64,000 bases of DNA, from NCBI RefSeq assembly GCF_003255815.1, contig NC_037668.1:12055069-12119068 (forward strand), written 5' to 3'. A program made the position numbers and the translations under genes. A model generated the notes under the pieces. It had not been told where the DNA came from and ran no database searches. It worked only from the letters and a program-made list of their open reading frames with translations. Shown one piece after another: positions 10,101-21,830 of this stretch (position 1 is the stretch's first letter; each line of letters opens with the position of its first letter). The stretch is from Theropithecus gelada. Lineage: Eukaryota; Chordata; Mammalia; Primates; Cercopithecidae.

Positions 10101-12480
10101 CTGGGGAGAAGAAACACAAATATATGGTGGGTTAAAAATTGGTGGAATCATATAGGTTTAATCAGGACTGAGGGATGTCAGTAACTGAAATTCTTAACTT
10201 ACTGTTGAGAAAAACGTGATCACTCCGCACAGCACTTTAGGATCCTTAACCACAAAAACAAGGTTCGAGGTACCTTAGCTCAGAGCTGAAGGCACTGCCC
10301 GTAGCTCAGACTCTAACAAGAGTGAGGGAGATTGTGGCCAGCGTGCCAGGTAACGGTCTCCAGTTGCAATAACAGAATTAGAAGGTGGGGGTGTCATGGA
10401 ATCTTAGGAGCCCTGCATTCCAATTGCCCAGGCTTTGCTGAAACACAGGCACCCTGGTCTCACCTGAGGGTCACCACCAATGGGGATCATTCCTTCAGCA
10501 TTCACTCTCAGTATTTGTGTACCATTGTGACAATGGCACAGACCCATCTCTTTCCCAATACATCTAAGCATATTCCTCACTGTTTAGCTCTTGTCTGTAC
10601 AAAATCATCAAGGCAGAAACAGTTTCCCAACAGGTTATATTTTCTTAATGGTAGTCATGAAGTCACCCCACCTGCTCTAAGTTAAAACACATCTTAAGGC
10701 TTCTCCACAAGTGTAAGATACCAAACTTTTAACCTGCCCTGATATCCTCTGGGTCTTCTGCAGTTTTTTCTGTATCTACTAGAAAGTGAATGAATAATTC
10801 ATTTTTTAAAAATGTTTTCTTTTCTTTCTCAGTATTCTTCTTGCTGCATCCCATTGTTATGTTGATTTCTTTTATCTTACTGGGGCACCATCTTGGGTTT
10901 TCATCACACCCAAGACCAGTTTGGCATCCCTACGTCCAAAGCTCTTCCTCTATGTGGGTTGATTTGTTTTTTAATGTCACTGAGCACTACATTTTATACT
11001 TGTCACTTATGGATGTCATTCTAGTGCCACAAGAGCACTTTTCAAGGTATCAAGTGATAAACATCATTTATATAGACGTCTCCTGAAAACATGTGTGACC
11101 ATCTATCTTGGGAATTTTTGTAAACTTGATGCTATTTTGTTGTTTCCATTTTGTTTTCCCATATACTGAAAAGAACAGGGCCACGAGCAGTTCTTGTGGA
11201 ATATGGTTTGATGTATATTTTGTTGAGCTGGACTAACACCATTGATTTTTGGTTGCATTCCACTAACAGAACATGGCAAGATCAAGGTTATGGTCAGGGT
11301 TGGTTGGTGATCCTCAGTGTTGCTGTGCAATAGAAGGTGAGTTTGAGGGGAGAGGAACGAGTAGGAAAGAGTGACCCCCTGAACCACCTCCTCACTTTCT
11401 CAGCTTTCATTCCCACCTAGGTTTTGTGAGCCTGGAACTTGGGAGACTGTCCTGTAGCCCAGGTCTCCTAAGATTGGCTGGTGGACTTGCCTGAGTTGAG
11501 GGTGCAGTGGGTGTGACCCTGGGTTGCCCAGCATTCATGTGGAAGTGAAGGAAGGAGAACTGGATCAATCCCATTTGAAAGCATCCATCTCTGCAGCCCA
11601 CACCATCCTCCAATGACACTGTAAGGATATTGCTTTGAGATGCATCAAAGGCTTTAAGTCAGTGCATTTTCTGGGGTCTGGGAGTCCTGACATTCTGTGT
11701 CAGAATGAAAATCTGTCAAGTATGATAAAACTGCAGGTTCACAAAGTTACATGGCTTACATGAGGTCACACAGGGATGAGTTTTCAGCACTGCCAATAAA
11801 AGCAATCACAATAATTATTCAGTAATTACTCATATGATTCATATAATTCAGTAAATATTCACATAATTATTTAGTAATTATTCATTGACCAATTCGTACA
11901 AGGCATTTTGTTCAAAACTGCTCATATTTGGACATTGTATCTTCTTCATAATCCTTAAGGTAAAGCTATTATCCATAAGTAACAGGTAAGAAACCTGAAG
12001 AAGAGGGATAGCAAATCATGTGTTTGGCCATATTTCTATTTTTTGGTATTTGTGATGCTGGAAGAATGAGCAGAATGAGTCACGGGAAGAGAATTCATTC
12101 CTGTATTATTTTCCAGGACAGAGATGTGCCCTCCTAGAGTACTGGGACCAAAATTCCCAAGTGTCTGCAACCTTGCTTTAACAGTACGGGAAATAACCTC
12201 TATCACCTGGAATTTCCCTGGAACTTTGGATATGCAAGAGAAGTATGAGACTTGGGTCTTCCCTTGGCTGTGTTTAATTCACTCTTTGATTCACTCACTA
12301 CCTTCTCCCAGGGTGGGGATTATTCTATTCATGAGGGATCCACTCCCATGCCCCAAACACCTCCCATTAACCCCCACCTCCAACACTGGGGACCACATTT
12401 AAACATGTAATTTCGAGGGGACCAATATCTAAACTATAGCAGCCACCATAGATTAATTTTGCTTATTCGTGTGCTTCATA
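10101..12480. other. Upstream flank of the NBPF gene, no gene recognised
   Basis: Untranslated first exons and the promoter of the NBPF gene would be expected in or beyond this region, but I cannot place them. There is no CpG-rich segment. The stretch at about 11,800-11,890 is AT-rich with repeats of ATAATTATT(C)AGTAATTA. No coding frame is convincing. Confidence 0.4.
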
Positions 12481-12496
12481 AAAATGGAATCATTTT

Positions 12497-12784
12497 GGCC
12501 GGGCCTGGTGGCTCACATCTGTCATCCTAAGACACTGCGAGGCCGAGGCACGCAGATCACCTGAGGTCAGGAGTTCGAGACCAGCCTGGCCAACATGGCA
12601 AAACCCTGTCTCTACTGAAAATACAAAAATTAGTCAGGCATGGTGGCAGGTGCCTGTAATCCCAGCTACTTGGGAGGCTGAGGCAGGGAGAATTTATTGA
12701 ACCTGGGAAGCGGAGCTGAGATCGCGCCACTGCGCTCCAGCCTGGGCAACGGAGCAAGACTCTGTCTCAAAAAAAAAAAAAAAA
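12497..12784 (+). repeat. Alu element
   Basis: A dimeric Alu starting GGCCGGGCCTGGTGGCTCAC and ending in an A-run. The 10-bp GGAATCATTT flanks it at 12486-12495 and 12785-12794, a target-site duplication. Confidence 0.95.
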
Positions 12785-12799
12785 GGAATCATTTAGTAT

Positions 12800-13740
12800 G
12801 TTCTCTTGTTTTGACTTTTCTTACTTAGGTGGTTATATATGACACTAATTTGTTGGATTGTGTTTTTCCCTTGTTTCATTTTGTTTTGGCCAAGTAATAT
12901 CCTATTGATGGTATGATTATCACACAATTTGATATCCATTTTTCTGATGGGAGACAGGTTTGCTTGTTGGCTACTGTGCATAAGTAACTATGAATATTCT
13001 CGTACAATTATGTTTGTGAATATACATACTTATACTTATTTTACTTATTTTCCTGGGTATCTAAACCTAGGGATGAAATCGTTTGGTGAATGGGTAGAAA
13101 ATGGTCACAGAGTTTTGAAAAGAAGTTGTATTATTTTACATTTCTATGAAAGATACAGGCCATTTCCAGGTGCTGTACCTTCCCACACACTTAATATTTT
13201 CAGTCTTTTAAATTATAGCCATTCTACCATGTGTATGGAGATATCCTATTTTGGTTTTCTCATACCTATTGTTCATTTAGATAACTTCTTATGGAAAAGA
13301 CCTTTTCAAATGTTTCTGTTCATTGATATATTGGGGTGTTTGTCATTTTCTTTGTAATCTCTAGGAGTTCTTTATATATGTTGAATGAGTCCATTTATAT
13401 ATACATTTTTTGATATTATATAGCAAATAATTATTTCTGGTCTACAGATAGCTTTTAAGTTGTTAAACAAAACATAATAAGCAGAAAGTTTTTAAAAATG
13501 AAGTGCAATTCACTTGATTGCTTACTATGGTGAGTGCTACGGTATCTCATCTAAGAAATATTTTCCTATGTCAAGTTCATGAAACTATTTCCTGTTTTTC
13601 CTTCACAAGGTTTCTCATTTTAACTTTCATACCGCAAGTTAATTTCAGTGTATGGTGGAGAGTGGTTGTTAATATTAACTTTTTAAAACAACAAATATTA
13701 TTTCACTCAAAAACGTTTTACTTAAAAGTCTTTCATTTCC
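12800..13740 (-). repeat. Old L1 fragment (3' part), antisense
   Basis: Read on the minus strand, this is L1 3' end and reverse-transcriptase-region sequence: TATCCATTTTTCTGATGGG, later TCATTTAGATAACTTCTT, and the typical 'GTTCTTTATATATGTTGAATG' neighbourhood. It is interrupted at its left by an Alu and at its right by the profilin pseudogene. Confidence 0.7.
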
Positions 13741-13743
13741 CCA

Positions 13744-14560
13744 ATGAAGGGTGTTGGTGTCTCTGGCAGTGCCAGTGCCTTGGTCAGGACGGCAGCGCCT
13801 GCCCTGAGCTCTCTGCCTCTCGCGCCCGCCAGCAACAGCAGCACCAGCAGCAGCGACCAGAGGAGCCCCTGCAGAAGCGCAATGGCCGGGTGGATGCCTC
13901 TATCTACAGCCTGGTGGCGGACGGGACCTGTTAGGACGTGGCCATCGTGAGCTACAAGGACTCGCCCTCTGTCTGGGCCGCCGTCCCAGGGAAAACTTTC
14001 ATCAACATCACCCCAGCTGAGGTTGGTGTCCTGGTTGGCAAAGACTGGTCAAGCTTGTTCATGAATGGGCTGACACTGGGGGGCCAGAAATGTACTGTGG
14101 TCCCAGACTGACTGCTGCAGGATAGGGAATTGACCATGGATCTTCATATGAAGAGCATCAGTGGAGCCCCCACCTTCAATGCCATTGTCACCATGACTGC
14201 CAAGACGCTAGACATGCTGATAGGCCAAGAAAGTGTCCATGGCAGTTTCACCAACAAGCAGTGTTATGAAATGGCCTCCCACCTTCAGTGTTCCCAGTAC
14301 TGACCTCCTTTGTTCCTTCCCCTCCACCGCTTCCCACAACTTTGCCCCACTTTCCTTCTCATACACACATACACCATTTTAATTCTGGGGGCCATCACCC
14401 CACACCCCTTATTGCTGCCAAAACCACATGGGCTGGGGGCCGGGACTAGAGGGACAGACACCCCCTGTACCCATACCCTTCCTGTGTGTGGTTGGAAAAC
14501 TTTTTCATTTGGGGGTTTTGAGTTTTTTTAATGAATAAAAAAGATTCTACTAAAAAAATT
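13744..14560 (+). pseudogene. PFN1 (pseudogene): Processed pseudogene of profilin 1
   Basis: Profilin 1 is a small actin- and polyproline-binding protein. Here an intronless copy starts with the profilin ATGGCCGGGTGG at 13,882 and carries recognisable segments: KDSPSVWAAVPGK, NITPAEVGVLVGKD, NGLTLGGQKC, SGAPTFNAIVTMTAKT and CYEMASHLQCSQY, with the normal stop at 14301-14303. A GC-rich 5' untranslated part precedes it, and a profilin-like 3' untranslated part follows, with AATAAA near 14,534. It is dead: one base is missing just after the start, TAG stands at 13932-13934 and TGA at 14109-14111. The poly(A) remnant is short. It sits inside antisense L1 sequence, so it is a retrocopy younger than that L1. 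Confidence 0.95.
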
Positions 14561-15507
14561 AAATAACTGTACATATGTGGGCATATTGTTTGAATCTGTA
14601 TTCTTTTACTTTGATGTACTTATGGATACGTACACCAAACTACCATTTTTAAATTACTGTAGCTTTAAAATCAGGTTTGAAATCTAGCAGAGTAAGTCCT
14701 CCAAGTTATTGCTTCTTCAAGACCGACTTGCCTATTCTAGGTTCTTTGATTTTCAAATACATTTTGAAATTAGTTTTTAAATTTCTCTAAAATCTCTTAC
14801 TAGGAATATTAATCAGAATTGTGTGGATGTACTATGCTAACAACATTGAGTCTTCCAATCAATGAACATGATATATATTTCTCTGTTTAGTCTTATTTAA
14901 TTTTCTCACCAATTGCTTTTAGGGGCCTTGTACCTGCTTCATTGCATATATTCTTAAGCATATAATGATTCCAGCTATCAATCTCTATTATATTTTATTG
15001 AATTTCATTTTCTAGCTGCTAATTGCTAGTATGGAGAAATTAAGATAATGAAATCAACTTTATGAAGGTATAATTTAGGTACAACAGACTGCACCACTTT
15101 AAAATGTATAATTCAATGCATGTTTACAAATGTATACACTAATGGAACTACTGCCACAACCAAGATAGAGGAATTTCCCTACGCCCCAAAGTTTCTTGTA
15201 CCCCTTTGCAGTTCATCCGTCTTTCAACCCTCAGTTCCAAGGAGCCACTGTCATTTCAGGTCCGTTTGCATTTTTAACTGTTTTCTATAAATGAAATGAT
15301 ACCTGTGTTCTTTTGTGTCTGCCTTCTTTCATGCATCAACTTCATTTTAAAATCCATCCATATGAGTATTTGCAACAACAGTTAATGCCTTGTAATTGCA
15401 AGTAGTATTCCTTTGTGCAGCTATACCATGTTTGTTTATACATTCACTTGTGATTGGACGTTACTATCATTCCAGGTTTGGGCTATTATGAAGCTAACAT
15501 GAGCATC
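14561..15507 (-). repeat. Old L1 sequence, antisense
   Basis: This continues the antisense L1 that the profilin copy interrupted (TGTAGCTTTAAAATCAGGTT and neighbours), then a further antisense L1 3' end from about 15,060 (ACCACTTTAAAATGTATAAT, later CTGGATATTA-like and TTGGGCTATTATGAAGCTAA). Confidence 0.7.
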
Positions 15508-15513
15508 CATATA

Positions 15514-16121
15514 TGGAAGGCCAGGTCTCACTAATGCAGGCCTCCCTAACTACTGTTTCAGTACTGACTGAGTGGTCAAAATAAATATTAAGAGCAGAAA
15601 ATAAGCCAGTGCCCTCATACAAAGGCTAGAATGTAACAAAAGCCCACCAAGAGTTTTGCCTAGGCTTTTCCTGGGCCTTAAAGCAAGACAAAATAATGAA
15701 GGAATTCTTGACAGGAATCATTTAGGATTAAACAAGTTTTATTGGAGGTCTGAAGGAACTCCCCAAACCTCTGCGATTTAGCAAGAGACAAGATAAGGGT
15801 CCACAGTCCCTAGACCCATTAAATTAAGTGAATTTACTGAGGCTCCAGAGGAAGGTCTTCAGGACTCAGACTTAGTTATAGATTGAAAGAAGTTAATCAC
15901 TTATGTATTTAGATGAATGCACACTTCCACATACACATATAGCTTAGAAGGTATATAAACTCTGGAAACTTTGTAGTTTTGAGTTGGTCTGGTGATAATT
16001 TCCAGGCCTTCTCCCTGTAACCAGTTGCAGAAGTAAAAATTCTCTTCCTCCTCAGTTCATCTGCATCTTGTTACTGGGCCATGAGAAACAGCAGCCCGCC
16101 CCTCAGTTTGGTCTGGAAACA
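15514..16121 (+). mobile_element. Solitary LTR (endogenous retrovirus-like), inserted in L1
   Basis: About 608 bp from TGGAAGGCC to TCTGGAAACA, i.e. starting TG and ending CA as LTRs do. It is flanked by CATATA (15508-15513) and CACATA (16122-16127), a six-base target-site duplication with one change. A TATA box (TATAAA, 15,953) lies in the last third. It splits an L1 that continues on both sides. I do not recognise the family. No internal region or coding sequence is present, so this is a solo LTR. Confidence 0.75.
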
Positions 16122-16127
16122 CACATA

Positions 16128-17114
16128 CAGATCATTGTGCAGACATCGTGTGTAAATTCCTAGGAATGGAATGACTGTCCGTCTGATTTGTATATGTTTA
16201 ACCTTTAAGAAACTGTTAGATTTTCAAAGGAGTTGTACCATTGTTCATTCCCACAAGTATAAGACTTCCAAGTGCGTTGTATCCTCACCAACATGTGCTA
16301 TTTTCAGCCTTTTTAATTTCAACCATTCTCATGGATATGTACTGGTATCTCATTGTTGTAATGACTGATCTCCCTGATGACTAAACAGTGGAGCATCTTT
16401 TCCTATGCTAATTGACCATTCATGTATCTTCTTTTCTGAAGTATCTATTCAAGTCTTTTGAGAAATTGTTTCATTGTGCTGTTTATCTTATCAGACTGCA
16501 TTATATATATATATACACACACTCTAAAAAAACCCTTTATTGGAGATAAATATGATATCTCCTATATTGTGGCTTCTTTATATGTTCTCTTAATGTTCCC
16601 TATTTGGAAATAATGATAGATAATCTTCAAAACGGTGACTCTATATATGTGTGTGTGTGTGTGTGTATACATACATATATGTCCTAAGAATCATTAATTA
16701 GACATATATGTGAGTATCTATTTCTGGATTCTCTCTTCTCTTCCACTGATATATGTTTTATTTTTTTCAACAAAACACATGCTCTTGATTTTCATAGCTG
16801 TATAGTAATTCTGGAAATAGGTAGTGAATTTATTTACCATTATTCTTTTATAATATTACTCTTTTATTCTTGATCATTGACATTTCCATATAAATGGTAG
16901 AATCAGCTTGTAAATTTCTACCAGAATGCTGGTTGGAGTTTTTTTTAGAATTCTAGTGGATCTGGAGATCAATTTGGGAAGAACTGACTTTTTAAATATA
17001 ACAACTCTTCTGATCCATGACAAGGTTTATCTCCCCACTAATTTAGTTCTTTTATTATTTCTCAAAGCAATTTTTGTAGTTTTTGCTGTACTGGCCCTAC
17101 ATAAACTTTGTTGA
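16128..17114 (-). repeat. Old L1 sequence, antisense
   Basis: Resumes the L1 3' end split by the LTR (TACAGATCATTGTGCAGACA), then runs into L1 reverse-transcriptase-region sequence. A TA/TG microsatellite occupies about 16,640-16,680. Confidence 0.7.
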
Positions 17115-17420
17115 CTTTCTTTCTTCTTTTTTTTTTTTTCTGAGATGGAGTCTGACTCTGTTACCCAGGCTGGAGTGCTGTGATGTGATCTCGGCTCACT
17201 GCAACCTCTGCCTCCCGGGTTCAAGTGCTCCTCCTGCCTCAGCTTCCTGAGTAGCTGGGACTACAGTCATGTGCCACCACACCCAGCTAATTTTTTGTAT
17301 TTTTAGTAGAGACGGGATTTCCCCGTGTTTTGCCTTATGGTCTTGATCTCCTGACCTCATGATCTGCCCACCTTGCCCTCATGAAGTGCTGAGATTAAAG
17401 GCATGAGCCACCCCACTCAG
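17115..17420 (-). repeat. Alu element
   Basis: An antisense dimeric Alu from the T-run at about 17,129 to CACTCAGCC, inserted in antisense L1 sequence that continues on both sides. Confidence 0.94.
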
Positions 17421-17810
17421 CCTGTTAAATTTATTTATAGGCACATCATATATTTAGATGTTACTTTAAATGAAATGGTATTTTAATTTCATTTTCCAAA
17501 TGCTCATTGCTAATATACAAAAATACAAAAGACTACTTATATTGAGCTTATATTCTGCAACATTACCAAACTCACTAATTAGTTTTGGTAGATTTTTGTA
17601 GATTTCTAGGATTGTTAACATACACAGTCATTATCTGTGAATAAAGACAGCTTCAATTATTTAGTTTTAAACTTTTCAATGCTTTTATTTATTTATTTTC
17701 CTTACTTTATTGCATTGGTTTAGATCTCTAGTATAATGCTGAATTGAAAGAGTAACAACAGATATTCTACTTTTTTCTCTGATTTAGAAAATGTCTGGCA
17801 TATTCTTATA
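17421..17810 (-). repeat. L1 sequence, antisense
   Basis: Continuation of the L1 interrupted by the Alu: TTGTAGATTTCTAGGATTGT, GTCATTATCTGTGAATAAAG and GTATAATGCTGAATTG are typical of antisense L1 ORF2. Confidence 0.65.
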
Positions 17811-17814
17811 GAAC

Positions 17815-18580
17815 TATACAACTACCTACTCTATGACTCAGTAATTCCTAAGTATGTATCCAAGAGAAATTAAAACAGATGTCCAGAAAATGATGTGTAC
17901 AAGAATGTTCATAGTAATTTTATTCATAATAGGAAAAACTGGAAACATTCAAGTATCTGTCAATACAAGAATGGATCAATAAACTGTGATACATTCATTC
18001 CATGGAATGGCTAAAGGAACAAACTGTTGACACACAAAACAACATGGATGAATGTCAAAAAGATTTTGAGTGCAATAGGAGTCATACGCAAAAGAGTATG
18101 CACTCTTTAATTCCATTAGTAGATGTTCTGGGGGGAAAAAAAAAGCAGTAGTTTCCTATGGATGAAGTCCAGGAAGGGGCATGAGGAAATTTTAGGGTGA
18201 TGAGAATATTCTATATGTTCATATGCATTTGTCAAAACTCATCTAATGTTCACTTATGATTTGAGCATTTTATTATATGTAAATTTTACCTCAAAAGCAA
18301 AAAAACTGTAGATAAATATTGAACTTTAGGAAAGGACGTGAATGCTGAAGGATTCAGTGGGATGTGAATTCAGTATACTGATGTCTGCAGTTTACTTGAA
18401 ATGCATCAAAAAAAGTAGATGAATGAAGGGGTGGGTTGAGAGATGGGTAAATATATGGATATATGATAAAGCAAGGATAGTAAATATTAATGATAGAATA
18501 TAGGGGATAAGGATATAGGTAAAAGCACCCCAGCTTTGTAAAAATCTTTCAACTTTGTTTTATATTTGAAATTTTTAATA
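17815..18580 (+). repeat. L1M-type 3' end, sense
   Basis: Sense L1 3' terminal pattern: TATCCAAGAGAAATTAAAAC, TTCATAGTAATTTTATTCAT, GGATCAATAAACTGTGATAC, then ATTTTACCTCAAAAGCAAAA. It meets the preceding antisense L1 head to head. Confidence 0.7.
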
Positions 18581-18860
18581 ATGAAATACTTCAAGCCTTT
18601 GGAAACCCCACCACAAGGGAAATTACCATCACTTCATCTGTCAACTATATCATGACCATGTTCATTGGAACACCGACTTCCTGCCCAAAATACAGCCATG
18701 TTTGTAATCACTTTAAATGGAACTGCCAAAGCCAGTCCAGGAGTAAGCAGTGCTATGGCCAGAGGGAGTCTCACTGGAGAGAAAATTGGCAAATACTTCA
18801 AACTTAATGAAAATAAGAACAAAACATTAAAATTTGTGAGATGCAGCTAAAGTGATAGGA
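18581..18860. other. Unassigned 280-bp segment between L1 pieces
   Basis: Sequence here does not look like the L1 on either side. Short open frames exist on both strands (18,665-18,850 plus; 18,634-18,822 minus), but I recognise neither. It could be a small retrocopy or unique sequence. Confidence 0.3.
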
Positions 18861-20110
18861 AAAAATGTATAACTTTATATGTCTATACTAGAGAAGAAAA
18901 TTTTAAAATCAATGATCTAAATTTATAGTCTTAAGATTCTAGAAAAAGACAAGCAAATTAAAACTAAAGTAAGTAGAACAAAAGAAATCATAAAAAGCAG
19001 CAATCAATGAAATAGAAATCAGATAAACAATGAAAAATTAAAGCCAAAAGCTGTTTTTTAAAAGATTAATAAAACTGATAAATACGTACAAAGACAAATT
19101 AAGGAAAAGGAAAGAAAATGCAAATTATCTTTTTATCAGGAATTAAAAAGGTGATATCCATGGATTCTACAGACATTAAAGGGATAATAAAAGATCATGG
19201 TAAACAACTTTATGTCCATAAAAGCAATAACTCAGATAAAATGGGCAAATCTCTTGGAAAGTACAATTCACCTGAAATGACAAGAAGAAATAGCATGAAT
19301 ATCCCTCCACCTATGAAAGAAATTGCATTTATAATTTTAAAGTCTGACACTAGGCAAAATCTAAGCCCAGATGCTTTCAAGTAGAATTCTTTCCTTTATC
19401 TACGAATGACATGATACAAATATTAAATAAATTCTTTCAGAATTTAGAAGAAGAAACTTTTCAACGTTTTTGAGGCAAGCGTAACCCTGATGCCAAAACC
19501 AAAGCAAGTATAATGCTGCTATCAGAAGATTTTATAAGAAAAAAATTATATACCACTCTTTCTCATAAACATAGATTCAGGAAATCCTACAAAATATTAA
19601 CAAATCAAACCCAAATATATAACAGGTATAATAAATCCTGACCAAGTCTAGTTTATCCCAGGAATATAAAGTTTCTTCAACATTTGTAAATCAATTAATG
19701 TAATTCAGCCCATTAACAGAACAAAGAAAAAAATTATACAATTGTTTCAATAAATGCAGAAAAAGTATTTGACAAGATTGAAACTCATTCATGATTTTCA
19801 AAAGAAAACAAAACATGTGGCACACTAAGAATAGAAGAAATTTTCTTTAACTTACAAAATGCATCTATGAAGAACATAGAGCTAATATCGTGGTTAATCG
19901 TGAAATGCTGAATGCTTTCCATCTCAGACAGGGAATAAGGGAATGATGTCAGCTATTCCAACATTTATTCACTAACATCCTGGAGGTCTTAGTCAACATG
20001 TAAGTAGAAAATCCTAAGAAATATTCTTAATATTACTAGTATTAATCTGTAAATTTAGCAGGGTTTAAATGGACAAAAGCTAGAAAGCCTCAACAAATGG
20101 AGAGATGTAA
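18861..20110 (+). repeat. Old L1 ORF2 fragment, sense
   Basis: Sense L1 reverse-transcriptase region with many stops: ATCAATGAAATAGAAATCAG, then CTTTTCATCAGGAATT-like and AATGCAGAAAAAGTATTTGA. It is coding for nothing now; the 88-residue open frame at 19,118-19,384 is part of it. Confidence 0.75.
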
Positions 20111-20284
20111 CATGTGGAAGAATGGGAAGATTTTTAATATTATCACGGATGTCATTTTTACTTTGTGTCTCCTGGCTTTCCAGTGTTAATTGAAAAATGT
20201 ATCCCTATTGCCAATATTACATATATACTTCCTTAAGTTGTCTTGAAAGATTTTAAACTACAATAAAATTTTATTTTACATTTT

Positions 20285-20530
20285 AGGCTTAAATCCATTT
20301 AGAAATTACTTTGAGTGAGATGAGATCCAACATTATTTTCTTCCAGATGGACACTAAATTTTGCCAGCATAGACTATTTTTTAAAATTTATTTCCTTCAC
20401 TGATTTGACATATCATTACTAAGTATTAAATTTTTATAGACAATGATCTCTAATGAGTTATCTATACTTTTTCACTTATCTATTTATTTGTTGGTTTATA
20501 TACTGATACCATATAATTGTTCCTAATCAA
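20285..20530 (-). repeat. L1 sequence, antisense
   Basis: Antisense L1 ORF2 wording such as GAGATGAGATCCAACATTAT, followed by TTCTTCCAGATGGACA. Confidence 0.55.
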
Positions 20531-20534
20531 CTTG

Positions 20535-20636
20535 TGGAGGCTGAGGCAGGAGGATCACTTGAGCCAGGAGTTGGAGGCTGCAGTGAGCTAGGATCGCAGC
20601 ACTGCACTCCAGCCTGGGTGACAGAACAAAACTCTG

Positions 20637-20668
<32 letters not shown>
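20535..20668 (+). repeat. Alu right-monomer fragment
   Basis: Only the second half of an Alu is present: GGAGGCTGAGGCAGGAGGAT to an A-run of about 26. Confidence 0.88.
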
Positions 20669-20673
<5 letters not shown>

Positions 20674-21830
20674 CTCTCAAGTATACAGCTGAATGCATTT
20701 TGACAAATTCATACAATTTTAGTAGACTCATAGAGTTGTGCACCTATCACCAGAATCCAGTTTTAGAACAGTTTCTTCACCTCTTCAATTTCCCTCCAGC
20801 TCCTTTGCAGTCAGTCTCTCCTCCCTCATCTGCCCCCACCACTCCAGCCCCAAGCAATCATTAATCTGCTCTGTGCCTCTATAAATGTATCCTTTCTGGC
20901 CATTTCATAGAAATAGAAAAAGACAATATATAGTATTTTGCAACCAGCTTCCTTCACTTAACATGTTTTTGAGGTTCATCCATGTTGTAGCATATATGAG
21001 ATTTTGTTGCTGAATAGAATTCCATTCCACAGATACACTACATTTTGTCTATCCATTTAGCAGCTGATGGACATTGAGATACTTCCAGTTTTTCACTCTT
21101 GTGAATAATGCTGCTGTGAACATTCCAGAACAAATCTTGTGTAGACATATGTTTTGATTTTTCTTGGATAGATTTCTAGGTGTGGACTTGTTGGATCATA
21201 TGGTAACCATATGCTTAACTTTTTAAAAAACTGTCAAAGTGGTTTCCAAAGTGATTATTATTTGACCTTCCCACAGGCAATATTAGAGGATTCCAGTTTT
21301 CCCACATAGTCAGCAAGGCTTGGTATTCTCTGTCTTTTAAAGCATAATCATATTCATGAGTGTATGCAGTATATTAGTGTGGTTTAAATTTGCATCTATC
21401 TAAAGACTGATGACACTGAGTACCCTGTTATATGCTTTTTAGCCATTTATATTTCTTCTTTAGTAAAATTGCATCTATACCCTTTTGCTGATTTTTAAAA
21501 TTAGGTTGCTTCCTATTGAGTTAAAAGAGTTCTTTATATATTGTGAATTCAAGTCCTTTGTAGGATGTATGATTAGCAAACATTTTCCTCCAGTCTATGA
21601 CTATTTTCTTTGTAATGGTCTCTTTTGAAGCAGAAAGGTTTTTAATTTTAATAAAGTCCATTTTATTAATGGTTTCTATTATGGCTTGTGCTTCTGGTAT
21701 ATTATCTTAGAACTCTTTGCTTAACCCAAATTCACAAAGTTTTTGTCCTATGAATTCCTTCTGAACTTTTATATTTTAGCTCTTACAACTAGGTCTATAT
21801 CCATTTTGAGTTAATTGCTGTGTATGTGTT
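20669..21830 (-). repeat. L1 3' end and distal ORF2, antisense
   Basis: Antisense L1 3' region: ATTCCATTCCACAGATACAC, CTATCCATTTAGCAGCTGAT, TGAATAATGCTGCTGTGAAC, then TTTAATTTTAATAAAGTCCA. Old and diverged. Confidence 0.75.

Noticed and set aside
13518..13950. Plus-strand frames of 138 and 68 residues
   Set aside because: They run from L1 sequence into the 5' untranslated part and shifted start of the profilin pseudogene.
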